Positions 13,231 to 21,708 of a DNA stretch of 64,000 nucleotides are shown here, piece by piece. The stretch is taken from NCBI RefSeq assembly GCF_014873755.1, contig NZ_JADBEG010000001.1:4900501-4964500 (forward strand), in the 5' to 3' direction. Every line of letters begins with the position of its first letter. Position 1 is the stretch's first letter. The DNA is from Amycolatopsis lexingtonensis. Its GTDB lineage: Bacteria; Actinomycetota; Actinomycetes; Mycobacteriales; Pseudonocardiaceae. The notes beneath the pieces are model-generated. The model did no database searches. It was not told the origin of the DNA and worked only from the letters and a program-made list of their open reading frames with translations. The translations under genes were made by a program, and so were the position numbers.

Positions 13231-13257
13231 AGTATACGTCGTGGAAACTCCGGTCAA
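13231..13257 (-). promoter_or_regulatory. Candidate gltB promoter in the 312-bp gltB/SDR gap
   Basis: On the minus strand TTGACC (13257-13252) and TATACT (13236-13231) are separated by 15 bp, a little short of ideal. It would give a leader of about 200 nt before gltB. A nearer alternative -10, TAACAA, is at 13097-13102. Apart from these and the operators listed, nothing else is recognisable in 13020-13331. Confidence 0.35.
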
Positions 13258-13308
13258 GCCTAACGTGACCAGCCCGACCCGGCACGTTCGCGCTGTGTGC
13301 GCCGTCAC

Positions 13309-13322
13309 TAGAACGTGTTACA
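13309..13322. promoter_or_regulatory. KstR-like operator before SDR gene
   Basis: TAGAACGTGTTACA fits the TnnAACnnGTTnnA consensus of KstR, the TetR-type repressor of sterol catabolism. It overlaps the -10 hexamer of the downstream gene, as a repressor site would. Confidence 0.5.
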
Positions 13323-13324
13323 TT
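13319..13324 (+). promoter_or_regulatory. -10 element of SDR gene, leaderless
   Basis: TACATT ends 7 nt before ATG 13332, and no ribosome site is present. Confidence 0.5.
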
Positions 13325-13331
13325 TCGCCGC

Positions 13332-14120
13332 ATGATCCTTGACCGGTTCAAGCTCACCGACCAGGTCGCCGTCGTCACCGGCGCGGGCCGCGGGATCGGC
13401 GCGGCCACCGCCGTGGCCCTCGCCGAAGCGGGCGCCGACGTGGTCATCGCCTCCCGCACCGCCGCCCAGCTCGAGGAAGTGGCCTCGCGCGTCTCCGCGG
13501 CGGGCCGCCGCGCGGTCACGGTTCCCGTCGACCTCTCCTCCCCCGAAGCCGCGGCGGCGCTGGCGGCGACGGCGGTGGCGGAGTTCGGGCGCCTCGACCT
13601 GGTGGTCAACAACGTCGGCGGCACCTACCCGCGTCCCCTGCTGGAGACCACCGCGGAGTTCCTCGAGGAAGCGTTCCGCTTCAACGTGGCGACCGCGCAC
13701 GCGCTGACCGCGGCGGCGGCCCCCGCCCTGCTGGAGACCGGCGGCTCGGTCGTCAACATCTCGTCGGTGATGGGCCGGGTCTCGGGCCGCGGCTTCGCGG
13801 CGTACGGCACGGCGAAGGCGGCCTTGGCCCACTACACCCGCCTGGCGGCCGCCGACCTGGCCCCGAAGGTCCGGGTGAACGCGATCTCGGTGGGCTCGGT
13901 GGCGACGTCGGCCCTGGAGATCGTGGTGGGCAACCCGGAGCTGAAGGCCAAGATGGAGTCCGCCACCCCGCTGAAGCGCATCGGCGAGGCCGAGGACATC
14001 GCGGCGACGGTGGTGTTCCTGGCCTCGCGCGCCGGCGGGTACATCACGGGCAAGATCCTCGAGGTCGACGGCGGTCTGCAGACCCCGAACCTGGAGCTGG
14101 GCCTGCCCGACCTCGGCTGA
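13332..14120 (+). CDS. SDR-family oxidoreductase, possibly KstR-controlled
   Basis: 262-aa classical short-chain dehydrogenase. Motifs: TGAGRGIG near residue 18, NNVGG near 95, the catalytic Ser in ISSVMGR, YGTAK, and VDGG near the end. The NNVGGT and [14 protein letters not shown] segments suggest a group common in mycobacteria and relatives. The KstR-like box directly on its -10 hints at a role in steroid or related lipid breakdown, although no other sterol gene is close. It is divergent from gltB and convergent with lgt, with a shared hairpin between the stops. The substrate is not known. Confidence 0.9.
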   Translation: MILDRFKLTDQVAVVTGAGRGIGAATAVALAEAGADVVIASRTAAQLEEVASRVSAAGRRAVTVPVDLSSPEAAAALAATAVAEFGRLDLVVNNVGGTYPRPLLETTAEFLEEAFRFNVATAHALTAAAAPALLETGGSVVNISSVMGRVSGRGFAAYGTAKAALAHYTRLAAADLAPKVRVNAISVGSVATSALEIVVGNPELKAKMESATPLKRIGEAEDIAATVVFLASRAGGYITGKILEVDGGLQTPNLELGLPDLG

Positions 14121-14204
14121 CCGGAACTGTCGGCCCCGCCCGGTAGCGTGGAAAACGGGGGGCGGCGCCCCGACCCCGCACGTCGGAGCAGGGCCCGGGT
14201 ACGA

Positions 14205-14240
14205 CGAAGGCCACCGCCGGGCGTCCGGCGATGGCCTTCG
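14205..14240. terminator. Bidirectional hairpin between SDR and lgt
   Basis: 16-bp stem (14205-14220 with 14225-14240) with one mismatch and a GCGT loop. It lies between two convergent stops and can serve both strands. Confidence 0.75.
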
Positions 14241-14248
14241 GGAAAGCG

Positions 14249-15268
14249 TCAGCTCTCGTCGGTCTTCTTCGGCTCTTCGGCGGCCGGAGCCTCCTCCGAG
14301 GCGGGTTTCTCCGGCGCCGGGGCCTCGGCCGCCACCTTCGCGTGCTCCGGCTCCTCCTCTGCGGCCACCGGGGTCTCGTCCGGACCGGGCGCGTCCTTGC
14401 TCACCAGCGTCTCCGGCAGCTCCCGCGGCCCCCGCTTCGCGGCGAGCACGAAGTACACCACGGCGGCCGCGAACAGCAGGATCGACGTCCACACGTTCAC
14501 CCGCAGGCCGAGGATGTGGTTCGCGGTGTCGGTCCGCATCATCTCGATCCAGCCGCGGCCGACCGTGTACCCGGCGACGTACAGCGCGAACACCCGCCCG
14601 TGCCCGAGCTTGAAGCGCCGGTCCGCCCAGACGACCAGCAGCGCGACCAGCAGGTTCCAGATCAGCTCGTACAGGAACGTCGGGTGCACCGGGCTCTCCG
14701 GCAGCGGGATGTGCCCGGTCGCGACGCCGTTGAGCAGGTTGTCCGGGTCCTCCGGGTTGAAGCGCTGGTAGACCTCCAGGCCCCACGGCAGGTCGGTGTG
14801 CGCGCCGTAGAGCTCCTGGTTGAAGTAGTTGCCGATGCGGCCGATGGCCTGCGCCACGACGATGCCCGGCGCGATCGCGTCCGCCATCGCCGGCAGCGGG
14901 ATGCCCTTGCGGCGGCAGGCGATGAGCGCGCCCACCGCGCCGAGGGCGATGGCGCCCCAGATGCCGAGGCCGCCGTCCCAGATCGCGAACGCGTTCCAGG
15001 GGTTCTTGCCCTCGGTGAAGTACAGCTCGGGGTCGGTGATCACGTGGTACAACCGGCCGCCGACCAGGCCGAACGGCACCGCGAACACCGCGATGTCGAT
15101 CACCGTGCCCTTGGTCCCGCCGCGGGCCGCCCAGCGCCGCTCGCCCCACCAGATCGCCACGATGATGCCGGCGATGATGCACAGGGCGTACGCGCGGAGC
15201 GGGATCGGTCCCAGGTGCCAGACCCCCCGGTCGGGACTGGGGATCGTCGCGAGGTAGGCGCTCATCAC
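14249..15268 (-). CDS. lgt: Prolipoprotein diacylglyceryl transferase
   Basis: 339-aa integral membrane enzyme that transfers a diacylglyceryl group from phosphatidylglycerol to the lipobox cysteine of prolipoproteins. About seven membrane segments are seen, with the Lgt signature GRIGNYFNQELYG near residue 145 and YHVITDPELYF. The last 65 or so residues are a charged, Glu/Ala/Pro/Lys-rich cytoplasmic tail, as in other high-GC actinobacteria. The first codons are GTG ATG; TACGGT ends 6 nt before the GTG (15268), so that may be the leaderless start. In mycobacteria lgt directly follows trpA; here about 6.9 kb separates them. Confidence 0.96.
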   Translation of the reverse strand: MMSAYLATIPSPDRGVWHLGPIPLRAYALCIIAGIIVAIWWGERRWAARGGTKGTVIDIAVFAVPFGLVGGRLYHVITDPELYFTEGKNPWNAFAIWDGGLGIWGAIALGAVGALIACRRKGIPLPAMADAIAPGIVVAQAIGRIGNYFNQELYGAHTDLPWGLEVYQRFNPEDPDNLLNGVATGHIPLPESPVHPTFLYELIWNLLVALLVVWADRRFKLGHGRVFALYVAGYTVGRGWIEMMRTDTANHILGLRVNVWTSILLFAAAVVYFVLAAKRGPRELPETLVSKDAPGPDETPVAAEEEPEHAKVAAEAPAPEKPASEEAPAAEEPKKTDES

Positions 15269-15274
15269 GCGGCC

Positions 15275-15280
15275 ACCGTA
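15275..15280 (-). promoter_or_regulatory. -10 element of lgt, leaderless
   Basis: TACGGT on the minus strand, 6 nt before GTG 15268. Confidence 0.45.
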
Positions 15281-15283
15281 GCG

Positions 15284-16453
15284 CTAAGGCGCCGGAGCCT
15301 CCAAGGCGGCCAGGTACCCCGCCACCAGCGCGTGCGCGACCTGGGTGACCGCTTCGTCGCGCGGGAGGAAGCGTTCGTCGTGCAGGCTGGGCACGCCCGC
15401 GGTGTCGCCGAGGCCGACGAACAGCATCAGCCCGCGGGTCGCGCCGCCGCAGTAGTGGGCGAAATCGTCCGCGCCGAACGACCGGAACTGGTCGTCGACG
15501 GCGAAGCCCGCGTGGCTCAGCCAGCGTTGCGCGCCCGCGGCCAGCGCGGCGTCGTTGTCCAGCACCGGCTCGCAGGGGCTGATCTCCAGCTCGGCGGTGC
15601 AGCCGTGCGCCCGCGCGGTGCCGTGCACGATGTCCGCGAGGGCTTCCAGCGCGCGGTCGCGGTCCTTGGTGCGCATCAGGCGGAGCGAGCCGAACGCGGT
15701 CGCGCTGTTCGGGATGACGTTGGCCGCCGCGCCCGCCTGGATCCGCCCGACCGAGCAGACGGCGCCGAACACCGGGTCGATCCGCCGCGACGCGAGCTGC
15801 TGCAGGCTCACGACCAGGTGAGACAGCGCCAGGATCGGGTCGCGCAGCAGGTGCGGGTAGCCGGCGTGGCCGCCCTGCCCGTAGAGGGTCACCTCGAACT
15901 CGTCGGTGGAGGCGTTCACCGGGCCGGGCACCGCGGCGACGACGCCGTGCGCAAGCCGCGGCTGGACGTGCGCGCCGATCACCGCGTCGACGCCGTGCTC
16001 GGTCAGCACGCCGGACTCGACGACGTCGAGCGCGCCCGGCGGCGACGTCTCCTCCCGCGGCTGCAGCAGCGCCAGGATCGGCCGGGGCACGCCGACGCGC
16101 ACCGCCGCGCGGCCGACGGCGACCAGCGCGGCGAGGTGGACGTCGTGGCCGCACGCGTGCATCAGCTCGTTGCCCGACGCCCACGGCACGCGGGTGCCCT
16201 CCAGCACCGGGAGGGCGTCCAGCTCGGCGCGCAGCGCCACGGCCGGGCCGTCGCCGCCGGGCAGGCGGATCGCGCGGCCGGTCTTGGCGACGCGGACCCC
16301 GTCGCCCGCGCCGAGCGCCCCGGCGACCAGACGGGCGGTGTCCTCCTCGTCGCCGGAGCCGCGCGGGTCGGCGTGCACCGCGTGCCGGAGCTCCACGGCG
16401 GCGGGCAGTTCGTCGGCGATCGCCCGTGTCCACCGGGCCCACAGATCACTCAC
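15284..16453 (-). CDS. M20-family amidohydrolase/metallopeptidase
   Basis: 389-aa zinc hydrolase of the M20D type (hippurate or N-acyl-amino-acid amidohydrolase). Seen: the metal-binding HACGHDVHLAAL motif near residue 100, LQPREETSPPGA, the dimerisation-domain segment VTLYGQGGHAGYPH and the late DDFAHY with a metal ligand. It starts inside the stop of the upstream amidohydrolase (ATGA overlap), so the two are translationally coupled. It is the last gene of the permease-amidohydrolase-peptidase operon. It probably splits an acyl- or glutamyl-amide taken up by the permease, but the substrate is inferred only from context. Confidence 0.9.
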   Translation of the reverse strand: MSDLWARWTRAIADELPAAVELRHAVHADPRGSGDEEDTARLVAGALGAGDGVRVAKTGRAIRLPGGDGPAVALRAELDALPVLEGTRVPWASGNELMHACGHDVHLAALVAVGRAAVRVGVPRPILALLQPREETSPPGALDVVESGVLTEHGVDAVIGAHVQPRLAHGVVAAVPGPVNASTDEFEVTLYGQGGHAGYPHLLRDPILALSHLVVSLQQLASRRIDPVFGAVCSVGRIQAGAAANVIPNSATAFGSLRLMRTKDRDRALEALADIVHGTARAHGCTAELEISPCEPVLDNDAALAAGAQRWLSHAGFAVDDQFRSFGADDFAHYCGGATRGLMLFVGLGDTAGVPSLHDERFLPRDEAVTQVAHALVAGYLAALEAPAP

Positions 16454-17574
16454 ACGTGCTCCAAGCGGTAGATCCTCTGCGCGTTCTCACTTCCCACCAA
16501 AGCACACAGCCGGACGGCGTCCACTTCGGACACCGCGTCCGCGTCGAGCGCGGCGCGCACGAAGTCGGACAGGCCTTGCCGGAACAGGGCCGTGCCCAGG
16601 TGGTACAGCTCGGCCAGGCCGAACGCGTCGGTGGAGAAGAGGACCTTCCCGAACGGCGCGATCTCCAGCAGCTCGGCCAGGACCGCCGGTGCCCGGAACC
16701 CCGCGTTGTGCGTGATGAGCCCGGCGTCCACGAACACGTGCTCGAAAACCTGCGCGAGATACGCGGCGTTCCGGTGGTACGGGTAGTTGTGCAGCAGCAG
16801 GATCGGCACGCCGCGGTCGCGGGTGGCCCGCAGGAGCCCGGTGAGCAGCAGCGGGTCGCAGCGGTGCAGGTCGACGTCGGAGTCGCCGTAGCCGACGTGG
16901 AACTGCACCGGCAGGCCCAGGTCGAGGCCGGTGAAGACGAGGTGCCGGTGCAGCACCTCGTCGGCCAGCCGGGGGCTCCCGGTTCGCAGCCAGCGTCCCG
17001 CCGCGGCCGTCACCTCCGACGGCGACGGCCGCTCCCCCGCCAGCTCGAGGCCGACGCGGTAGGCGGCGATCGACTTGAGCCCGACGGCGGTTTTCGCGCG
17101 GTTCCCCAGCTCGTCGGCGAAGGCGGCGGCGAACCCTTCCGCGGTGGTCCCGCCGATGACGGACTCGGCGACCTGCTCCAGCCGGACGACGTCGTGCGCG
17201 CGGGTGCCCGCGAGCGCGGCGAACTCCGGGGTGGTGGTCAACGCTTCGGGCAGGAACCCGCCGTCCAGGAGGAAGTCGGTGGTGCCGGTGGCGCGCAGGA
17301 ACCGCCGGGCCACCTCGGCCGCGCCCAGCTCGGCGCGGCGTTCGAGGTAGGCATCGGCGTCCGCGTGCTTCGGCAGGTCGAGCACCGGCGCGCAGCGTTC
17401 GCGCACGGCCAGCCCGATCAGCGAGTCGAACAGGCTCGTGCCGAGCGGCGAGGGCGCGTCGGCCTCGGTGAGCATCCCCTCGAAGTCCGCGCGGGCCACG
17501 TCCCGGGTGACGACACCGTGGCAGTGGTGGTCCACCAGCGGCAGGTCCGCGACGAACGGGAGCAGGTCGGTCAT
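16450..17574 (-). CDS. Amidohydrolase, FluG N-terminal type
   Basis: 374-aa metal-dependent amidohydrolase. Metal ligands: HxH in LVDHHCHGVV near residue 16, a mid-protein QFHVGYGDSDVDLH, the LLHNYPYH strand and VLFSTDAF with the catalytic Asp. This family is the N-terminal half of fungal FluG and stands next to glutamine-synthetase-like genes in many bacteria, as it does here (the ligase is at 19055). Its stop and the next start overlap by 4 nt, and so does its own start with the permease stop, giving a tight three-gene operon. A gamma-glutamyl compound is a reasonable but unproven substrate. Confidence 0.88.
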   Translation of the reverse strand: MTDLLPFVADLPLVDHHCHGVVTRDVARADFEGMLTEADAPSPLGTSLFDSLIGLAVRERCAPVLDLPKHADADAYLERRAELGAAEVARRFLRATGTTDFLLDGGFLPEALTTTPEFAALAGTRAHDVVRLEQVAESVIGGTTAEGFAAAFADELGNRAKTAVGLKSIAAYRVGLELAGERPSPSEVTAAAGRWLRTGSPRLADEVLHRHLVFTGLDLGLPVQFHVGYGDSDVDLHRCDPLLLTGLLRATRDRGVPILLLHNYPYHRNAAYLAQVFEHVFVDAGLITHNAGFRAPAVLAELLEIAPFGKVLFSTDAFGLAELYHLGTALFRQGLSDFVRAALDADAVSEVDAVRLCALVGSENAQRIYRLEHV

Positions 17575-19004
17575 GCGCCTCCGTCCACGGTGGTCAGCCT
17601 CTCCCCCACCCTACGAGCGTAAGCGGGCGCCGACAGCACCAAGATCACCGCGAGCACCAGCACGGCCGCCGCGGCCACCGGGAACCAGCGCGCCGGTCCT
17701 TCGGCCGGATACGGCACCACGTTGACGTAGACGGTGTAGCCGAGCACGGCGAGCGCGCCGAGGGGGAACACCAGGTGCCACCCCGGCACGCGCATGCGGC
17801 GCTTCACGAACAGCAGCAGGATCGCGCCCGCGGTCGTGAGCAGGTAGATCACCAGCAGGATCAGCGTGCCGATCGAGCCCGACCAGGCGAACGTGTCCGC
17901 CGCGGTGGCGCCGAAGAACAGCGCGCACACCAGGATGATCAGCGCCGCCGCGCCGGTCACCGCGCCGACCGCGACCACCGGGGTGCCGCGGCTCGACGTC
18001 CGGCCGATGCCGCGGCCGCCGACGGCGTCGCGCCCCAGGGCGTAGAGCAGCCGCGAACCGCCGACGACGCAGGCGAGGCAGCAGCCGAACGCGCTGATCG
18101 CGGCCCCCACGCTGATCACGTCGCCGACCCACGCGCCCGCGTAGCGGCTGCCGAGATCGCCGAGCAGGGACGGCGAGTCGTGGAACGCGGCCGCGTCCGT
18201 GCCGAACGCCATCATCTCGACGGCGGTGACCACGACGAAGTAGCCGCCGCCGAAGATCGCCGTGCCGAGGATCGCGCGCGGGATGTTGCGCTTCGGGTCG
18301 TGCGTCTCCTCGCCGAGCGTGGCGGCGGCTTCGAAGCCGGCGAAGGACAGGAAGCCGAACACCGCGCCGAGGAACACCCCGGACAGCCCGGTTTCCGGGA
18401 CGAAGACGTCGAGCGTGAACCGGGCGCCACCGGGCGCGCTCCCGGCCAGCAGGCGCACCAGGATCACCACCGTGACCAGCAGGATCACCGCGATCGTGGC
18501 GCCTTCGACGGCGAGCAGCGTGCTCGTGCCGCGGCGCGCGGGCAGCACCGCCAGGAGCCAGGCGCCGGCGAGCGCGACGGCGGTGAGCACGAACGGGCCC
18601 CAGGACGGCGGGTCCGGCCAGATCCCCGTCTGCGTCAGGAAAGCCGTGCCCAGGGTGCCCGCCGCCGAGCTCGTGACGACGGCGTAGAAGGTGTACGTGC
18701 CGAGGAGGCCGATGCCGGAGACGACGCCCGCGCGCGGGCCGAGGGTGGCGCCGACGAAGGCGTACACCGAACCGGCGTGCTGGTAGTGCCGGCAGAGCTT
18801 GACGAAACCGTAGGCGACCAGCAGCACGCCGACCGCGGAGAGCAGGAAGGCGAGGGGGACGGCGCGGCCGGCGGCGGCCGCGGTCTGCTGGGGGTTGATG
18901 TTGGCGGCCATGCTGGGCGCCATCAACGCCACGGACAGGCCGACGGCCTGCCAGACGGAGAGGGAGCGGCGCAGCCCTGGACGGGTTTCGACGGTGTCTG
19001 ACAC
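17571..19004 (-). CDS. APC-family amino acid permease
   Basis: 477-aa membrane transporter with about 12 helices and the APC-superfamily start (LRRSLSVWQAVGLSVALMAPSMAANINPQQTA). Helix 6-8 region GFLSFAGFEAAATLGEETHDPKRNIPRAILG is characteristic. GTG 19004 has an AAAGAGGTGGAG ribosome site; longer frames upstream are not coding. It imports an amino acid or amine that the two hydrolases and the divergent glutamine-synthetase-like ligase presumably process. It lies 50 bp from the divergent ligase start, so one control region serves both. Confidence 0.9.
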   Translation of the reverse strand: MSDTVETRPGLRRSLSVWQAVGLSVALMAPSMAANINPQQTAAAAGRAVPLAFLLSAVGVLLVAYGFVKLCRHYQHAGSVYAFVGATLGPRAGVVSGIGLLGTYTFYAVVTSSAAGTLGTAFLTQTGIWPDPPSWGPFVLTAVALAGAWLLAVLPARRGTSTLLAVEGATIAVILLVTVVILVRLLAGSAPGGARFTLDVFVPETGLSGVFLGAVFGFLSFAGFEAAATLGEETHDPKRNIPRAILGTAIFGGGYFVVVTAVEMMAFGTDAAAFHDSPSLLGDLGSRYAGAWVGDVISVGAAISAFGCCLACVVGGSRLLYALGRDAVGGRGIGRTSSRGTPVVAVGAVTGAAALIILVCALFFGATAADTFAWSGSIGTLILLVIYLLTTAGAILLLFVKRRMRVPGWHLVFPLGALAVLGYTVYVNVVPYPAEGPARWFPVAAAAVLVLAVILVLSAPAYARRVGERLTTVDGGA

Positions 19005-19054
19005 GATCTCCACCTCTTTCCTCGAAGCACTCAGTGAACATCGACGGGAGCCGA

Positions 19055-20413
19055 ATGAGCCAGCTCGATCGGGCAGAACTCGCGCAGCAGGGCGCGATCC
19101 GGGCCGACGGCCTGCGCGCGGCCGGCGTGGAGCTGGTCGCGCTGACCTTCGTGGACAACAGCGGCATCGCCCGGGTGAAGGCCGTCCCGGTGGACCGGCT
19201 GTGGTCGGCGGCGGCCTGGGGCGTCGGCGCGTCGAACTCGTTCGACTTCTTCCTGGCCACCGACGACATCGCGGGCGGCACGTACTCGCGCGGCCCGGTC
19301 GGCGACCTGCGGCTGCACCCGGACCTCGACGCGCTCGTGCCGCTGGCGGCCCAGCCGGGCTGGGCGTGGGCGCCGGTCCGGAAGTACGACACCGAAGGCG
19401 AGCCGCACCCGCAGGACGCGCGGGCACTGGCCGCGGCGGCGACGGCCGAGCTGGCCGCGCAGGGCTACCGGGCGCGGCTGGCGTTCGAGCTCGAATGGGT
19501 GATCACCGCGGCGGACGCGCCGGACGACCCGCGCTCGGCCACGGCGGGCCCGGCCTACGGCTACGCGCGGCTTTCCTCGCAGGCGGCCTACCTGCGCACG
19601 CTGGTGTCCACGTTGTCCGCGCAAGGCGTTGCGGTGGAACAGATCCACCCGGAATACGCGGCCGGGCAGTTCGAGCTGTCGGTGGCGGCGGACGACCCGG
19701 TGCGCGCGGCCGACATCGCGGTGCTGACGCGGGAGACGATCCGGACGGTCAGCGAGCGGCACGGGCTGCGGGCCTCGTTCACGCCGAAGTTCGAACCGGG
19801 CGGCGTCGGCAACGGCGGCCACGTCCACCTGAGCATCTGGGACGGCGACCGCAACCTGTGCGCCGGCGGCGACGGTCCGTTCGGGCTGACGCGGACCGCG
19901 GAGGCGTTCGGCGCCGGGATCTTCGGCCGGCTGCCGGCCCTGCTGGCGATCGGCGCGCCGTCGGTGGTGAGCTACCTGCGGCTGGAACCGCACCACTGGG
20001 CGGGCGTGTTCAGCGCGTGGGGCCTGGAAAACCGCGAGGCGCCGCTGCGGCTGGTGCAGGGCCCGGCCGGGCAGCGCGACCGGACGGCGAACTTCGAGGT
20101 CAAGTGCTTCGACCTGACGGCGAACCCGTACCTGGTGGTGGCGGCGCTGCTGTTCGCGGGCCTGGCGGGCGTTTCCGCTGTTGCGACTCTCCCGGAACCG
20201 GTGGACGTCGACCCGGGAACGCTCGAGTCGGCGACCCGGCTCCCGACGTCGCTGGCCGAGGCGGTCACGGCGTTCGAGGCGGACTCGGCGCTGACGACGG
20301 CGTTCGGCCCGGAGCTGGCGACGACGCTGATGGACGTGCGCCGCGGCGAGATCGACCGGCTCGGTGCGCTGCCGCCGGAGGAGCTGTGCGCCGTGATGCG
20401 GTACCTACATTGA
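19055..20413 (+). CDS. Glutamine synthetase-like (gamma-glutamyl) ligase
   Basis: 452-aa GlnA-family ligase. It has the beta-grasp N-terminal domain (VELVALTFVDNSGIARVKAVP), the ELEW glutamate ligand, EQIHPEYAAGQFELS, the GNGGHVHLSIWD active-site strand, the ENREAPLRL loop and a diverged NPYL segment (EVKCFDLTANPYL). It lacks the adenylylation region of true GlnA and sits beside a FluG-type amidohydrolase, so it is more likely a gamma-glutamylamine or gamma-glutamyl-compound ligase than the housekeeping enzyme. ATG 19055 follows GGGAG; a GTG at 19034 would add 7 residues. The 3' end overlaps the amidase gene by 9 bp, convergent. Confidence 0.9.
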   Translation: MSQLDRAELAQQGAIRADGLRAAGVELVALTFVDNSGIARVKAVPVDRLWSAAAWGVGASNSFDFFLATDDIAGGTYSRGPVGDLRLHPDLDALVPLAAQPGWAWAPVRKYDTEGEPHPQDARALAAAATAELAAQGYRARLAFELEWVITAADAPDDPRSATAGPAYGYARLSSQAAYLRTLVSTLSAQGVAVEQIHPEYAAGQFELSVAADDPVRAADIAVLTRETIRTVSERHGLRASFTPKFEPGGVGNGGHVHLSIWDGDRNLCAGGDGPFGLTRTAEAFGAGIFGRLPALLAIGAPSVVSYLRLEPHHWAGVFSAWGLENREAPLRLVQGPAGQRDRTANFEVKCFDLTANPYLVVAALLFAGLAGVSAVATLPEPVDVDPGTLESATRLPTSLAEAVTAFEADSALTTAFGPELATTLMDVRRGEIDRLGALPPEELCAVMRYLH

Positions 20414-21061
20414 CGCCTTCACCTCGTCGCGCAGCTGCGGCAGCTTGGCGTACAGGCGCTCGCCGGGGCACTCGGTGTTGTAGAAGTCGCGGTGGCCCTT
20501 GATCTCGTCCGGGGAAATGCCGTACTGGCGGCAGATGTAGGCGCAGAAGACGACGAGCGACGCCCACTGCGCTTCGGGCGGCTCGACGCTGGTGTAGGTG
20601 CCTTCGTTTTCGATGCCGATGGCGTTGGTGTTCTGCCCGGGGCAGTGCGCGCCCTGGATCATGGTGGTCCGGCCGCGCAACGCGTCGAGGCTGCCGTGCC
20701 GCCCCTCGAGCCGGTACCCACCGCGGCTGACGGTGAAGTGCTGGCCGGTGTCGGACCAGCCGTTGTTGTCCATGTGGTCGTGCTGGTCGTCCCGGGCGAC
20801 CTGGAAGGCGTGGGCGAGCGAGTAGTCGGTGCTGTTGGGACAGGCGATGTGGTGGATGAGGATGCGGTTCGCCGGGTGGTCGAGGGTGGTGAGGGTGTCG
20901 GCCGGGGGCCGGGCACCCCACTCGGCGCAGCTGTAGATCCGGGGTTCGGTCTGCGCTTCCGCCGTATTGGCGAGCAGGAGCCCGGCCCCGCCCGCGACGG
21001 CGACGCCGGCCGCGCCGCGGAGGAAGGTGCGCCGCGGGAGTCGTCCTGAGTCGAAGTCCAT
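20405..21061 (-). CDS. Tat-exported peptidoglycan recognition / N-acetylmuramoyl-L-alanine amidase
   Basis: 218-aa amidase_2/PGRP-type protein. A twin-arginine signal (RRTFLRG, then a hydrophobic run to TAEA-Q) covers residues 1-36. The fold shows ILIHHIACPNSTDYS with a zinc His, the central GRTTMIQGAHCPGQNTNAIGIENEG and the late HRDFYNTECPG with the other zinc ligands. It would cleave the bond between MurNAc and L-Ala in the cell wall. Folding before export through Tat fits a zinc enzyme with disulfides. No linked cell-wall gene is near. Confidence 0.9.
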   Translation of the reverse strand: MDFDSGRLPRRTFLRGAAGVAVAGGAGLLLANTAEAQTEPRIYSCAEWGARPPADTLTTLDHPANRILIHHIACPNSTDYSLAHAFQVARDDQHDHMDNNGWSDTGQHFTVSRGGYRLEGRHGSLDALRGRTTMIQGAHCPGQNTNAIGIENEGTYTSVEPPEAQWASLVVFCAYICRQYGISPDEIKGHRDFYNTECPGERLYAKLPQLRDEVKASM

Positions 21062-21107
21062 GCCGCGGAGCTTGATCGAGCCGCGTACAGCTTTCGTACA
21101 AAGCGGG

Positions 21108-21659
21108 TCAGAGACGGAGGGTGGCCTCGAAGGGGCGGGTGAGGTGGAGTTCGCCGTCCTCGCTCTTGGCGATGGGTTCGTACTCGCCGCCCTGGAACTC
21201 GAAGAGGGTCGCGGTGTTCTGTTCTCCCGGCTCGACCAGGAGGTAGAACGGAATCAGTGCCTCCGCGTAGACCGTCCGCTTGAGGATCCGGTCCTGCACC
21301 TTGGTCGATGGCGAGACGATTTCCGCGGCCAGGAGGACATCACTCGCCGCGTAGGCGAGGGTGTCAGCCCCGGGACGGTTGAGGATCACCAGGTCCGGGA
21401 CCATCAGCCGCTGACCTTCGAGGCGTACGTTCACGCCCGGCAGCAACTCCGCACCGTCAGGGAGCGCAGGCCCCAAGGCGAATTGGAGCTTCCCGAGTAG
21501 CCGCTGGTGCTCCAGCCCCGGCCACGGGCTCACGAGGAGTACCCCGTCAACGAGTTCGGTCCGGTGAAGCAGGGTTTGCTCCTCGGGCAGGGCGAGGACG
21601 TCGTCGACTGTCCAACCGTCCGGTCGTGGCGGCATCAAGAACGCGTTGGGGATCGTCAC
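21108..21659 (-). CDS. Uma2-family (DUF820) restriction-endonuclease-fold protein
   Basis: 183-aa protein of the Uma2 family with the PD-(D/E)XK fold: RTELVDGVLLVSPWPG (Glu), VPDLVIL (Asp after the central strand) and LLAAEIVSPSTKVQDRILKRTVYAEA (ExxSpSt-x-D-x-K). These are abundant in cyanobacteria and actinomycetes and their targets are mostly unknown. The CATACT hexamer 6 nt before the GTG start suggests a leaderless mRNA. Confidence 0.85.
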   Translation of the reverse strand: MTIPNAFLMPPRPDGWTVDDVLALPEEQTLLHRTELVDGVLLVSPWPGLEHQRLLGKLQFALGPALPDGAELLPGVNVRLEGQRLMVPDLVILNRPGADTLAYAASDVLLAAEIVSPSTKVQDRILKRTVYAEALIPFYLLVEPGEQNTATLFEFQGGEYEPIAKSEDGELHLTRPFEATLRL

Positions 21660-21665
21660 ACGAGG

Positions 21666-21671
21666 AGTATG
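21666..21671 (-). promoter_or_regulatory. -10 element of Uma2 gene, leaderless
   Basis: CATACT on the minus strand ends 6 nt before GTG 21659. Confidence 0.4.
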
Positions 21672-21708
21672 CGGACGGCCACCGACAGTTCTGGATCAGG
21701 TGAGGGCG

